From Microbacterium sp. No. 7 (GTDB lineage: Bacteria; Actinomycetota; Actinomycetes; Actinomycetales; Microbacteriaceae), in contig NZ_CP012697.1 in the NCBI RefSeq assembly GCF_001314225.1, positions 1,240,001 to 1,304,000 of the forward strand: DNA of 64,000 bases. The letters are read 5' to 3'. Made by a program: the position numbers and the translations under genes. The notes below the pieces were generated by a model. It ran no database searches. It had not been told where the DNA came from and worked only from the letters and a program-made list of their open reading frames with translations. Numbering within the stretch: the first letter of the stretch is position 1; every line of letters starts with the position of its first letter. Positions 41,001 to 47,475 of this stretch are shown here, one piece after another.

Positions 41001-41375
41001 GGGACGACGGTCACGGTGCGCTGCCCGGAAGCGCCGATGACCGACCAGCGCGCCCTCGTGAAGGCGCTCGCCGAACTGCACGGCCCGGTGCGCGTGCCGC
41101 GCTTCCTGCTCCAGACGGGCGCGCGGCGCGGCGGTGTGGTCGGCGCGGTGCTGCGGCTCGCGGCGGGCTCCGTGGCGCGGCGGGCGCACTTCCTGCCGGT
41201 GCCGACCGCGATCGGACGTCGCCGATCGGCGGCCGAGGCCTTCGCGCGCGTCTGGGAACGTCGCGTGGGCGCGTGCGTGCTGCACGAGCTGAACACGCCC
41301 GCGCAGCTGGCGCTCGTCGCCGAGGCCCGCCGTGGCACCGCGGCCCGCGCCTCGACGCGCGAGCAGTGGAGCTGA
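38055..41375 (+). CDS. Large DEAD/DEAH-box SF2 helicase-like protein with repetitive linkers and hydrophobic segments
   Basis: 1106 residues. RecA-like domain 1: Q-like LRHYQADVLD, Walker A APPGSGKT (about 40), PTVAIRAQW, the DECH box LDECHHLLDHW (about 251) and GLTATLP. Domain 2 includes VVVGTRGLFGEGWDCPAVN and QQLRGRTLRLD (motif VI with the Arg finger). Two low-complexity insertions interrupt it: Ala/Pro/Gly near residues 90-130 and a decapeptide repeat (PPDVASPGAV type) at about 430-470. The C-terminal third has a hydrophobic hairpin near 890-940, suggesting membrane association, unusual for a helicase. It directly follows the AlkZ-like gene. Role unknown. Confidence 0.82.
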   Translation: MTGSSPRTGPLAAWRFTGTLRHYQADVLDRVDVHGDAPLHIVAPPGSGKTLLGLLLSMRRGGRAVVLTPTVAIRAQWADAAAGLVPAAAGASPAGVSAAGVSPAGTPPAAPDDAGSDRGVPDDARAGRAVPSAVPAVSQDPARLGDVTVLTYQALSVLDSAQPLAELAARRWLEELVADGRAPDVAAVWLEGLQRGNPRAFRDGIARRSRALRRSLVREDPAALAASLHPNARALVDRIVRHDVDTIVLDECHHLLDHWALVVAALVTRLRAEGRRPLVIGLTATLPSPDDADEYDNYTSLLGDVDYEVPTPAVVRDGALAPYRDLVRFVVPTADELAFLRGHAEALDATVRGVFADPGGVAALVERLQPPDGARDVREAGSGTGEALRPPPSGAPSGAGSRGAAPLGAGSRGTAWPDSARGRAAPPGVVPPDVASPGAVPPGAASPGVIPPDAASSDVILPDVAASGTVASDVDARLSRAFAADFAAAEAAAAMLATVAPRHPLVEALPADARREPTTDEALRLLARHALDRLLPDPARAAQWERVRRTLADFGYGLTDRGVRRTRDPIDTLLASSLAKDHAVCSILALERQQLGDERLRALVVTDFARHGNRQGGLVGGAGALRTFDVVVTDPGTSTLAAVLVTGSTVRVPAWCADALTRAFGDVLGVPVAATPRAERPQVCDLLAPGASTGDLVVAASALLSRGDLQVVVGTRGLFGEGWDCPAVNTLVDLTAVATASAVQQLRGRTLRLDPAWPGKVAHNWTVTGLLPPELGLRAAPDAARLRRKHERLWGLDRDDPSLVVRGLGIALDTATRADLDAVVRGDPPPVALGRLHADVPPPRGETAEQWRVGSDYDDAEQVVALVERRRREPVFRTTRTESFALGATLGAGGVTAAGAVALAIASGGDPLVTGLCGAVALAAGAVSAPVVVAWRRARGQARPDVHVRIAEAVWAGLHAAGRVAAAEPPGIAVDETPAPDGGTTVTVRCPEAPMTDQRALVKALAELHGPVRVPRFLLQTGARRGGVVGAVLRLAAGSVARRAHFLPVPTAIGRRRSAAEAFARVWERRVGACVLHELNTPAQLALVAEARRGTAARASTREQWS

Positions 41376-41552
41376 ACGGCGACCTTTCGGGGACAGGATG
41401 CCGCCAGCGCTTGGCCGCTGGGTGCGGCCGACGGATGCGTCCCCGGATGCGCCCCCCGGGGCGTCCCCTGGGTGCGGCTGCCGACGGGGGCGGCCGCCGG
41501 CGGGTGATCGTTGGCAGAGACGGCTGCCTGTCAAGAATGCCGCGGCCGACAC

Positions 41553-42189
41553 CGAGGGTGCTCATCGTCCACGCGAGGGTGCGTGTTGTCCTCGCGAGGG
41601 TGCCTGTTGTCTTCACGACGGTGCGTGTTGTCCTCGCGAGGGTGCTTGTTGTCTCCACGAGGGTGCCTGTTGTCTTCGCGAGGGTGCTTGTTGTCTCCAC
41701 GAGGGTGCCTGCTGTCTTCACGACGGTGCTTGTTGTCTACCCGAGGGTGCTCGTTGTTTCGCCGAGGGTGCTATCGCTGCTACGACGAAACACGCTTGCT
41801 GGGGTGGCCGGCGCCCTCGCGTGGACAACTGGCACCCTCGCTGAGACAGTCGGCGCTTTCGCGGGATGGCGGGTACCTTCACGGGGGACGGCCAGCACCT
41901 TCGCGTAGTCAAGTGGCACCCCCGAGGGGACAACCAACACCCTCGCGAGGGTAGCTGGCACCCTCGCAGGAACAAGTGGCATCTTCGCGGCGGCAATGAG
42001 CACTTTCGCGGGGACAAGACAATCAGCATCCTCGAGGGGATAACTAGCACCCTCGTGGGGATAACTGGCACCCTCACAGGAACAAGTAGCACCTTCGCGG
42101 CGGCAATGAGCACCCTCGCGGGCACAACCAGCACCCTCGCGGGAAGAGCTGGCACCCTCGCGAGGACACGTGGCACCCTCGCGGGCTCG
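41553..42189. repeat. Palindromic array 3 of 21-bp CGAGGGTGC units (largest, diverged)
   Basis: Eleven direct units start at 41553 and every 21 nt without phase loss to 41763. After a centre of about 50 nt, 18 reverse-complement units run from 41811 to 42189, mostly 21 nt with exceptions of 20, 22 and 26 nt. Units differ far more than in arrays 1 and 2. Within the left arm two variants alternate (CTGTTGTCTTCR and TTGTTGTCTCCA), a 42-nt dimer; in the right arm a two-unit block at 41958-41999 recurs at 42068-42109. The array separates the helicase and DUF3054 genes, which run in the same direction. The 884-nt gap otherwise holds no credible gene. Confidence 0.95.
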
Positions 42190-42259
42190 GTGCGGCGGCG
42201 AGGGCGAGGAAGGTGGGGTGAGGAAGGCGGGAGTGAGGAAGGTGGGGGAGGATCGAAGC

Positions 42260-42652
42260 ATGAGTGCACCGGCATCCGTCGTCTCCCGTCCGTCGACCGC
42301 TGCGATCGTCGGCGCGTTCGTGCTCGACGTCGTGCTCGTCGTCGCGTTCGCCGCCGCGGGCCGGGCGAGCCATGACGAGGACGTGCTCGCGGGGCTCGCG
42401 CACACGTCCTGGCCGTTCCTCGCGGCGCTCGCCGTCGGCTGGCTCGTGCTGCGCGCGTGGCGTGCGCCCGCCGCGCCTGTGCGCACGGGCGTCGGCCTCT
42501 GGATCGTGACCGTCGCGGGCGGCATGCTGCTGCGTGTCGTGTCGGATCAGGGCACGGCGCTGCCGTTCGTGATCGTCGCGACGCTCACGCTGGGTGCTCT
42601 GCTCGTGGGCTGGCGACTCCTCGCGGCGCTCGTGACGCGACGGCGGCGCTGA
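42260..42652 (+). CDS. DUF3054 family membrane protein
   Basis: 130 residues with four predicted TM helices and the family features VLDVVLVVAFAAAGRASHDED, HTSWPFLAALAVGWLV and GVGLWIVTVAGGMLLRVVSDQGTALPFVIV. Function unknown; common in Actinobacteria. GGAGGATCGAAGC precedes the ATG, and upstream runs a purine-rich 15-nt repeat (GGAAGGTGGGGTGA type, about 42208-42250). The last codons (CGG CGG CGC TGA) are themselves the start of the 32-bp tandem repeat that follows. Confidence 0.85.
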   Translation: MSAPASVVSRPSTAAIVGAFVLDVVLVVAFAAAGRASHDEDVLAGLAHTSWPFLAALAVGWLVLRAWRAPAAPVRTGVGLWIVTVAGGMLLRVVSDQGTALPFVIVATLTLGALLVGWRLLAALVTRRRR

Positions 42653-42840
42653 GCCGCCTTTACTCGCTTACGCGGCGGCGCTGAGCCGCCCTCGCTCGCT
42701 TACGCGGCGGCGCTGAGCCGCCTTTACTCGCTTACGCGGCGGCGCTGAGCCGCCCTTGCTCGCTCACGTGGCGGCGCTGAGCGTCCGTCACTCGCTCACG
42801 CGGTGGCGCCGACTGCCGCCCTCGCTCGGTCGCTCGGCGG
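42641..42840. repeat. 32-bp tandem repeat, each unit containing a small hairpin
   Basis: Units start at 42641, 42673, 42705, 42737 and 42769, with a degenerate sixth from 42801. Each begins CGGCGGCGCTGAGCCGCC, in which GGCGGC pairs with GCCGCC around GCTGA, and continues with a 14-nt TTTACTCGCTTACG-like tail. Unit 1 includes the stop codon of the DUF3054 gene, so the repeat grew from the gene's own 3' end. It lies between convergent genes (M20 peptidase stop at 42945). The rest of the gap, 42841-42944, shows nothing recognisable. Confidence 0.92.
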
Positions 42841-42944
42841 TGGGCGCTGACCCGCCGCTCGCACAAGCCCTCACCCGGCGCCGGGCGCTGATCACCCCTC
42901 ACCCCTCACCCGGTGTCGGGGCCGACCGTCACCGGCATCCGGTG

Positions 42945-44159
42945 TCAGTCGCGCAGGAAGCGCTCGACCGCCGCGGCGACGACGCGCGGAAAGACGGTGA
43001 GCTGGTCGACGTCGACCCACTCGTCGATCGCGTGCAGGCCGCCGCCGGCGGGACCGCAGACGATCGTGGGCACGCCGGCGGCCTGCCACAGCGCCGACTC
43101 CATCCAGTACGGCGCGGCCAGCGGCGGCGGCGCATACCCTGACGCGGCCAGCCCGTCCGCCAGGAGCGCGGAGAGCTCCGCCGCGGGACCATCGGCGGGC
43201 AGCTGCCATGCGTCGCGCGCCACGATCAGCTCGGCCTCGGCACCGACGTGTGGGAACTCGGCGCGGACGTCGGCGAGCATCCCCTCGAGCTCACGCAGCC
43301 CGGTCCCGGCATCCTCGCCCGGCACGGTGCGCCGCTCGACGGAGACCTCCGCGCGGGCCGCGACCGTGAACGGCGCGGTGCCCGCGTGCGCGACGGTCGC
43401 CATGAGCGACCCGCGCAGACCCGTCGGGTGCGCGCGCCCGTCGCGCAGCCGCCCGTCGTGCTCGGCGACACGGGTGAGCAGCCGCGCCAGGGGCGTCATG
43501 ACGTCGATGCCCTGCTCGGGCTGCGACGAGTGCGCGGCCCGTCCCGTGAGCACGACGCGGTGCAGGGCGTATCCGCGGTGCGACGCGGCGAGGCTCAGCC
43601 AGGTCGGCTCGGCGATGAGGCACGCGTCGGCGGTCAGCCCGCGGGCGCGCAGCCGATCGATGACGGCGAGGGCGCCGACGCTGGCATCCTCCTCGTCGGC
43701 GACGAGCGCCACGATCACCGTGCCGGCGTGCCCGCGCCGGGCGAGCTCCTCGGCCGCGACGACGAGGCCCGCGACGCCGCCCTTCATGTCGCTCGCACCC
43801 CGTCCGAGCAGGCGCCCGTCCTCGACGCGCGGTAAGAACGGATGCGGCATCCCCTCCACGCCGACCGTGTCGAGGTGTCCGTTGAGCACGACCGAGCGGC
43901 CCGGCCTCCCGCCCCCGTTCCCTCCGCTCCCGTGGCCCGCGTTCCCCTCGCCCGCGTGCACGGCGACGACGCTCACGCGCCGCGGGTCGTCCGGCGCCTC
44001 GACGAGCTCGACGTCGTATCCGGCGCGCCGCAGCCGTTCGGCGAGCAGCTCGGCGATCGCGCGCTCGCCCGCGTGCCCCGGCGCAAGGCTGGGGCTCACC
44101 GAGTCGACGGCGACGAGCTCGCACGTCAGGTCGACGACGGGGGACGGCTCCGGGGTCAT
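42945..44159 (-). CDS. M20 family metallopeptidase (ArgE/DapE/ACY1 type)
   Basis: 404 residues, di-zinc amidohydrolase. VVLNGHLDTVGVEG gives the first His and Asp ligands, GRGASDMKGGVAGLVVAAEEL the bridging Asp, and VADEEDASVGALA the catalytic and ligand Glu pair (near 166-168); the late GGGLHAIDEWV carries the last His. A lid/dimerisation domain occupies about 205-310. A Gly-rich insertion (GNAGHGSGGNGGGRPG) lies near residue 75. TAGGGT is 6 nt before the ATG, so it is probably leaderless. Substrate (acetylornithine, succinyl-DAP or another N-acyl amino acid) not determinable. Confidence 0.9.
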   Translation of the reverse strand: MTPEPSPVVDLTCELVAVDSVSPSLAPGHAGERAIAELLAERLRRAGYDVELVEAPDDPRRVSVVAVHAGEGNAGHGSGGNGGGRPGRSVVLNGHLDTVGVEGMPHPFLPRVEDGRLLGRGASDMKGGVAGLVVAAEELARRGHAGTVIVALVADEEDASVGALAVIDRLRARGLTADACLIAEPTWLSLAASHRGYALHRVVLTGRAAHSSQPEQGIDVMTPLARLLTRVAEHDGRLRDGRAHPTGLRGSLMATVAHAGTAPFTVAARAEVSVERRTVPGEDAGTGLRELEGMLADVRAEFPHVGAEAELIVARDAWQLPADGPAAELSALLADGLAASGYAPPPLAAPYWMESALWQAAGVPTIVCGPAGGGLHAIDEWVDVDQLTVFPRVVAAAVERFLRD

Positions 44160-44203
44160 ACGAGCACCCTAGCCGCGTGCGCCCGCGCGGCTACACTCGT
44201 CGC

Positions 44204-44704
44204 GTGACGTCTCGTGAGCTCGCCGCCGGCGCCGTGCTGCGCCCCGCCCGTCCCGGCGACGAGCCGGGGATCCTCGCCTGCATCCGGGCGCTCGCCGTCT
44301 ACGAGCGCGAGCCCGACGCGGTCGAGAACACGGAGCAGATGCTGACCGCCGCGCTCTTCGGCGACGACCCGCGTGCGTTCGCGCACGTCGTGGAGCGCGA
44401 GGGGCGCGTCGAGGGCATCGCGCTGTGGTTCCTCACCTACTCGACGTGGACGGGGAGGCACGGCATCTGGCTCGAGGACCTCTTCGTGTACGAGGAGCAC
44501 CGGGGGCGCGGCTACGGGAAGGCGCTCATCTCCGCGCTCGCGGCGCTGTGCGTCGAGCGCGGCTACTCGCGCCTGGAATGGACGGTGCTCGACTGGAATG
44601 CGCCGTCGATCGCCTTCTACCGCTCGATCGGTGCGGCGCCGATGGACGAGTGGACGACGCAGCGGCTCACCGGGCCGGCGCTGGAGGCGCTCGCCCGCGC
44701 GTGA
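44204..44704 (+). CDS. GNAT family N-acetyltransferase (diamine acetyltransferase-like)
   Basis: 166 residues. LRPARPGDEPGILACIRALAVYERE at the start, LEDLFVYEEHRGRGYGKALISALAALCVERG (CoA loop HRGRGYGKAL) and VLDWNAPSIAFYRSIGAAPMDEW are the pattern of spermidine/spermine (SSAT-like) acetyltransferases. The GTG at 44204 is 6 nt after TACACT (44192-44197), a strong leaderless signature; divergent from the M20 gene with 44 nt between start codons. Substrate preference for polyamines is inferred. Confidence 0.9.
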   Translation: MTSRELAAGAVLRPARPGDEPGILACIRALAVYEREPDAVENTEQMLTAALFGDDPRAFAHVVEREGRVEGIALWFLTYSTWTGRHGIWLEDLFVYEEHRGRGYGKALISALAALCVERGYSRLEWTVLDWNAPSIAFYRSIGAAPMDEWTTQRLTGPALEALARA

Positions 44705-44735
44705 GGCGTGCCGCGTCGCCCGCCGCGGCGAGGCG

Positions 44736-45083
44736 TCATCGTGGCGCGTGCGGCTCATCGAGGCGGGCGAGCAGCTCGACCGCGGCGCGCGTGTAGCCGC
44801 TGATCCAGCGGTCGCTGATGCGCTTGATCGGCAGCGGGGCGAGGGAGAGGTGCCGCTCGCGGCCGACCCGGCGTCCCGTGACGAGCTCGGCGGCCTCCAG
44901 CACGCGCAGATGCTGCAGCACGGTCGTGCGGTCGATCTCGGGGACGAGCGCGCACAGCTCGCCCGTCGTGCGGGGCGCGTCGCGCAGCAGGTCCAGGAGG
45001 CGGCGGCGGACGGGGGATGCCAGGGCCTTGAACACCCGGTCGTCATCGTCGTCGACGGGTGTCTTGTCCCCGGCATCCATCAT
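44736..45083 (-). CDS. ArsR/GntR-like winged-helix repressor
   Basis: 115 residues, one winged helix: VFKALASPVRRRLLDLLRDAPRTTGELCALVPEIDRTTVLQHLRVLEAAELVTGRRVGRERHL is the ArsR-type HTH with wing. No clustered metal-binding cysteines. Regulators of this type are typically encoded next to an AHSA1/SRPBCC gene, as here. The start at 45083 places its ATG at the edge of the palindrome 45081-45102, shared with the divergent SRPBCC gene; autoregulation is likely. Confidence 0.88.
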   Translation of the reverse strand: MMDAGDKTPVDDDDDRVFKALASPVRRRLLDLLRDAPRTTGELCALVPEIDRTTVLQHLRVLEAAELVTGRRVGRERHLSLAPLPIKRISDRWISGYTRAAVELLARLDEPHAPR

Positions 45084-45102
45084 GTTGTAAAAATACAACA
45101 TG
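45081..45102. promoter_or_regulatory. Palindromic operator/promoter shared by arsR-like and SRPBCC genes
   Basis: CATGTTGTA-AAAA-TACAACATG: 9-bp perfect arms around AAAA. The outer ATG on each strand is the start codon of each divergent gene, so the whole 16-nt gap is the palindrome. A -10-like hexamer (TAAAAA for plus, TATTTT for minus) sits 6 nt before each start, giving mirror-image leaderless promoters beneath one operator. Confidence 0.7.
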
Positions 45103-45570
45103 ACTGACGAGCTCACCGAACTGTCCTTCACCGTGTCGGGACGCGTCGCGCGCCCGGTCGCCGAGGTGTACGAGGCCGTCGCCGACCCCGAACAGCTCTC
45201 GCGCTACTTCACGACCGGCGGCGCGCGCGGCCGGCTCGACGGCGGCGACGACGTCAGCTGGGACTTCGCGGACTTTCCGGGGCGGTTCGACGTGCACGTG
45301 CTCGAGGCCGACCCGCCGCACCGCATCGTCATCCGCTGGGACGGGGACGCCGCGACGGCCGACGACGGCAAGACCACGACGACCTTCGAGTTCGAGGCGA
45401 TCGACGACGGCCGCCGCACGCTCGTGACGATCACCGAGTCGTCGTGGCACGCGACCGCCCGGGGCGCGAAGAGCGCGTTCGGCAACTGCGAGGGCTGGAC
45501 CGGCATGCTCGTGGCGCTGAAGGCGTGGGTCGAGCACGGCATCAACCTGCGCGAGGGCTTCTACCGGTGA
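45100..45570 (+). CDS. SRPBCC / AHSA1-like domain protein
   Basis: 156 residues with the START-like cavity fold: SGRVARPVAEVYEAVADPEQLSRYF, VLEADPPHRIVIRWD and TLVTITESSW...GWTGMLVALKAWVEHGINLREGF. Such proteins bind hydrophobic ligands; biochemical role unknown. Transcription is probably controlled by the divergent ArsR-like repressor through the palindrome that contains both start codons. Confidence 0.9.
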   Translation: MTDELTELSFTVSGRVARPVAEVYEAVADPEQLSRYFTTGGARGRLDGGDDVSWDFADFPGRFDVHVLEADPPHRIVIRWDGDAATADDGKTTTTFEFEAIDDGRRTLVTITESSWHATARGAKSAFGNCEGWTGMLVALKAWVEHGINLREGFYR

Positions 45571-45629
45571 CGCGGCCGTCGCGCGCGGCAGGGGCGCCAC
45601 GGCGGGGTCGTGCGCGAGGCGGGCCCGCG

Positions 45630-45663
45630 GGCCGGTGCACGTCATGGGCCGGTGCAGGTCACA
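45630..45663 (+). repeat. Two 17-bp direct repeats just upstream of the nucleotidyltransferase -10 box
   Basis: GGGCCGGTGCACGTCAT (45630-45646) and GGGCCGGTGCAGGTCAC (45647-45663) match at 15 of 17 positions and abut each other. They end 3 nt before the -10 candidate TAGTGT (45667-45672), so they cover the -35 region and could be tandem regulator sites. Confidence 0.6.
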
Positions 45664-45678
45664 GGGTAGTGTCGCGGG

Positions 45679-46467
45679 ATGCGTGACATCCCGCCCAGCA
45701 TGGATGCCGCGGTCGTCGCCGCGATCGACGAGCGCCTGGCCGGCGTCGAGGCGGCGCACGGCGTGCGCATCGCGTGGGCGATCGAGAGCGGCAGCCGTGC
45801 GTGGGGCTTCCCCTCGCCCGACAGCGACTACGACTGCCGGTTCGTCTACGTGCGGCCCAGGGAGCAGTACCTGTCGCTGTGGCCGGCGCGCGACGTCATC
45901 GAGACGCCGCTCGACGCCGTGTTCGACGTCAACGGCTGGGATCTGGCGAAGGCGATGCGCCTCATCGCCAAGGGCAACGCCACGGCCGTCGAGTGGCTGC
46001 GCGCGCCCATCGTCTACCGCGGCGATCTCGCCTTCCGCGACAGGCTGCTCGCCTTCGCTCACGACGTGGTCGAGCGCGGCGCCGTCGGGCGTCACTACCT
46101 GCACGTCGCCCGCCGGCAGAAGGCGGGGCCGCCGTCGCTCAAGCGCTTCTTCTACGTGCTGCGGCCCGCGGCGGCGCTGCGGTGGCTGCACGACCATCCC
46201 GCCGAGGCGCTGCCGCCCATGCACCTGCCGACGCTGCTCGCCGAGAGCACCGCGAGCGCGGAGGTGCGGGATGCCGTGCACGAGCTCATCGCGCTCAAGT
46301 CGGTGACGCGCGAGCTGGGCGACGCCGCCCCGCCCGCCGTGCTGCAGCGCTTCGTCGACGACGAGCTGGCGCGTGCCGAGGCGTTCGAGCTCGTCGCGCC
46401 CGCGCACGACCGCGCCGCCGTGCGGGCCCGCGCCGACGCCGCGTTCCGCGCCGAGATCGGCGCCTGA
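45679..46467 (+). CDS. Nucleotidyltransferase of the COG3541 (YcgL/RlaP-like) family
   Basis: 262 residues. DNA polymerase beta-type nucleotidyltransferase motif: IESGSRAWGFPSPDSDYDCRFVYV supplies Gly38-Ser39 and the metal-binding Asp50 and Asp52, followed by helical KRFFYVLRPAAALRWL and the C-terminal region. Members related to RlaP are associated with RNA repair in some genomes, but no RNA ligase gene lies nearby, so its role here is open. TAGTGT is 6 nt before the ATG and two 17-bp repeats lie directly upstream. Confidence 0.85.
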   Translation: MRDIPPSMDAAVVAAIDERLAGVEAAHGVRIAWAIESGSRAWGFPSPDSDYDCRFVYVRPREQYLSLWPARDVIETPLDAVFDVNGWDLAKAMRLIAKGNATAVEWLRAPIVYRGDLAFRDRLLAFAHDVVERGAVGRHYLHVARRQKAGPPSLKRFFYVLRPAAALRWLHDHPAEALPPMHLPTLLAESTASAEVRDAVHELIALKSVTRELGDAAPPAVLQRFVDDELARAEAFELVAPAHDRAAVRARADAAFRAEIGA

Positions 46468-46934
46468 GCTCGGTGCCAAAGCTCGTCGCCTGAGCTCGGC
46501 GCACGCTGCAGCCTCACGCGCGGACCGGCGAAGAGCGTGCGATCCGGGAGATCCCGGGCACTGGTCGCCGTTTCGGCCAAGAGGTCGCCGAGACAAGCGA
46601 CCGGCATGCGAGGCCGTGCGGATGATCCCGAGCGCGGGAGATGATCGAGGTCACCACCACCGTCACCGCCGTCATCGTCGATGTTCTTGGTACGCCGCGG
46701 TGCGTGCGGCGCAGTGCGTGCGTGCCGGCCGAGCGACGAGTTGTGCGGCAGTCGCCTATGCGTTGACGGTGCGCGGGAAGTGCGTGAAATCTCGTTCGAT
46801 AATCTGATGCGGACTCGACGGGGGTGCTATGGCGTTCTTCGCCGCTTTTGTGTTTAGCGATATGAGTCCGGGCGGTCGTTATATAGGGAGGCGGCGGCCC
46901 GAGGGCGTCGTAGACGCCCGTGGCATGAGGATGT
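46468..46934. other. Gene-poor stretch opening a compositionally different island
   Basis: No convincing gene in these 467 nt. From about 46640 the sequence becomes less GC-rich (GATAAT at 46798-46803, TTATATAGG near 46881). A 41-codon frame at 46641 and a frame from 46829 lack support. The stretch presumably carries the promoter of the three-gene unit that follows; no well-spaced -35/-10 pair was found with confidence. Confidence 0.5.
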
Positions 46935-47408
46935 ATGTCGAAAGGGGGCGGCGTGCATATGGAGTTCGACTTCGACCGCCACAGGCGCGGCGCGGTCGTC
47001 GAATCCATGACGGAGTGCAGGGATCTCTCGCGACCGGAGATATGGTCCGATATCGATCAGAGTGTCCATTCAGAAGTGAGCAAGGGCAGACTGTTCGGGC
47101 GTCATCTTGCAGAGCGGCCGCGCAGGATCTTGCACATACTCCGCGACCGTGAGGCCGTCGATGTCCATGAGATCTTCGAACTCATGGAGGCCGGTGGCCG
47201 CTTTCTGCAGTTGAGAGCGCGGCGGGCCGTCGATGAACTGGTCGCCTTGCGTTTTGCACAGCGGGAGGGCGGGCGCGTGCGTATCACGGTCCGCGGCCTC
47301 GGCGCCCTGCACGCCCACGGCGGCGAGCTTCCTTCCCGTGAACTGCTGTGCGCACTGCGAGACCGCGAGCGTCGTGAGAAGGACGGCGGGGCGTCGTTGC
47401 CGGTGTGA
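46935..47408 (+). CDS. Hypothetical protein with winged-helix-like core
   Basis: 157 residues, not recognised as a named family. The centre (about 55-130) reads like a winged helix: RRILHILRDREAVDVHEIFELMEAGGRFLQLRARRAVDELVALRFAQREGG, then RVRITVRGLGALHA as wing and final helix. The N-terminal 50 residues are acidic and His/Arg mixed. ATG 46935 follows TGAGG closely; an in-frame ATG at 46959 (EFDFDRH) behind AAAGGGGG is equally plausible. Less GC-biased codon use than the neighbours. It heads a putative unit with the next HTH gene and a 54-residue ORF. Confidence 0.6.
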   Translation: MSKGGGVHMEFDFDRHRRGAVVESMTECRDLSRPEIWSDIDQSVHSEVSKGRLFGRHLAERPRRILHILRDREAVDVHEIFELMEAGGRFLQLRARRAVDELVALRFAQREGGRVRITVRGLGALHAHGGELPSRELLCALRDRERREKDGGASLPV

Positions 47409-47475
47409 GGCCGACGGGCGCTTCGCCGATCCGGGGGCACGTTCAGGGGCAGGTCAGGGGTATGGGGAGGGTGGC

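Noticed and set aside
37845..41552. Very long antisense frame (1235 codons) opposite the helicase and similar frames at 8776-11556 and 16784-19672
   Set aside because: High-GC antisense artefacts; Arg/His/Gln-rich composition and no recognisable domain, with clear genes on the other strand.
44705..44735. Terminator in the short convergent gap after the 44204 acetyltransferase gene
   Set aside because: Only loose GC pairing could be drawn; no clear stem.
46641..46766. 41-codon frame starting MIEVTTTV
   Set aside because: No spaced ribosome-binding site and Arg/Cys-rich tail; cannot be separated from chance.
46829..47152. Possible gene MAFFAAF... overlapping the winged-helix-like gene
   Set aside because: Out of frame with the better supported gene, Arg-rich without domain, and weak start context.
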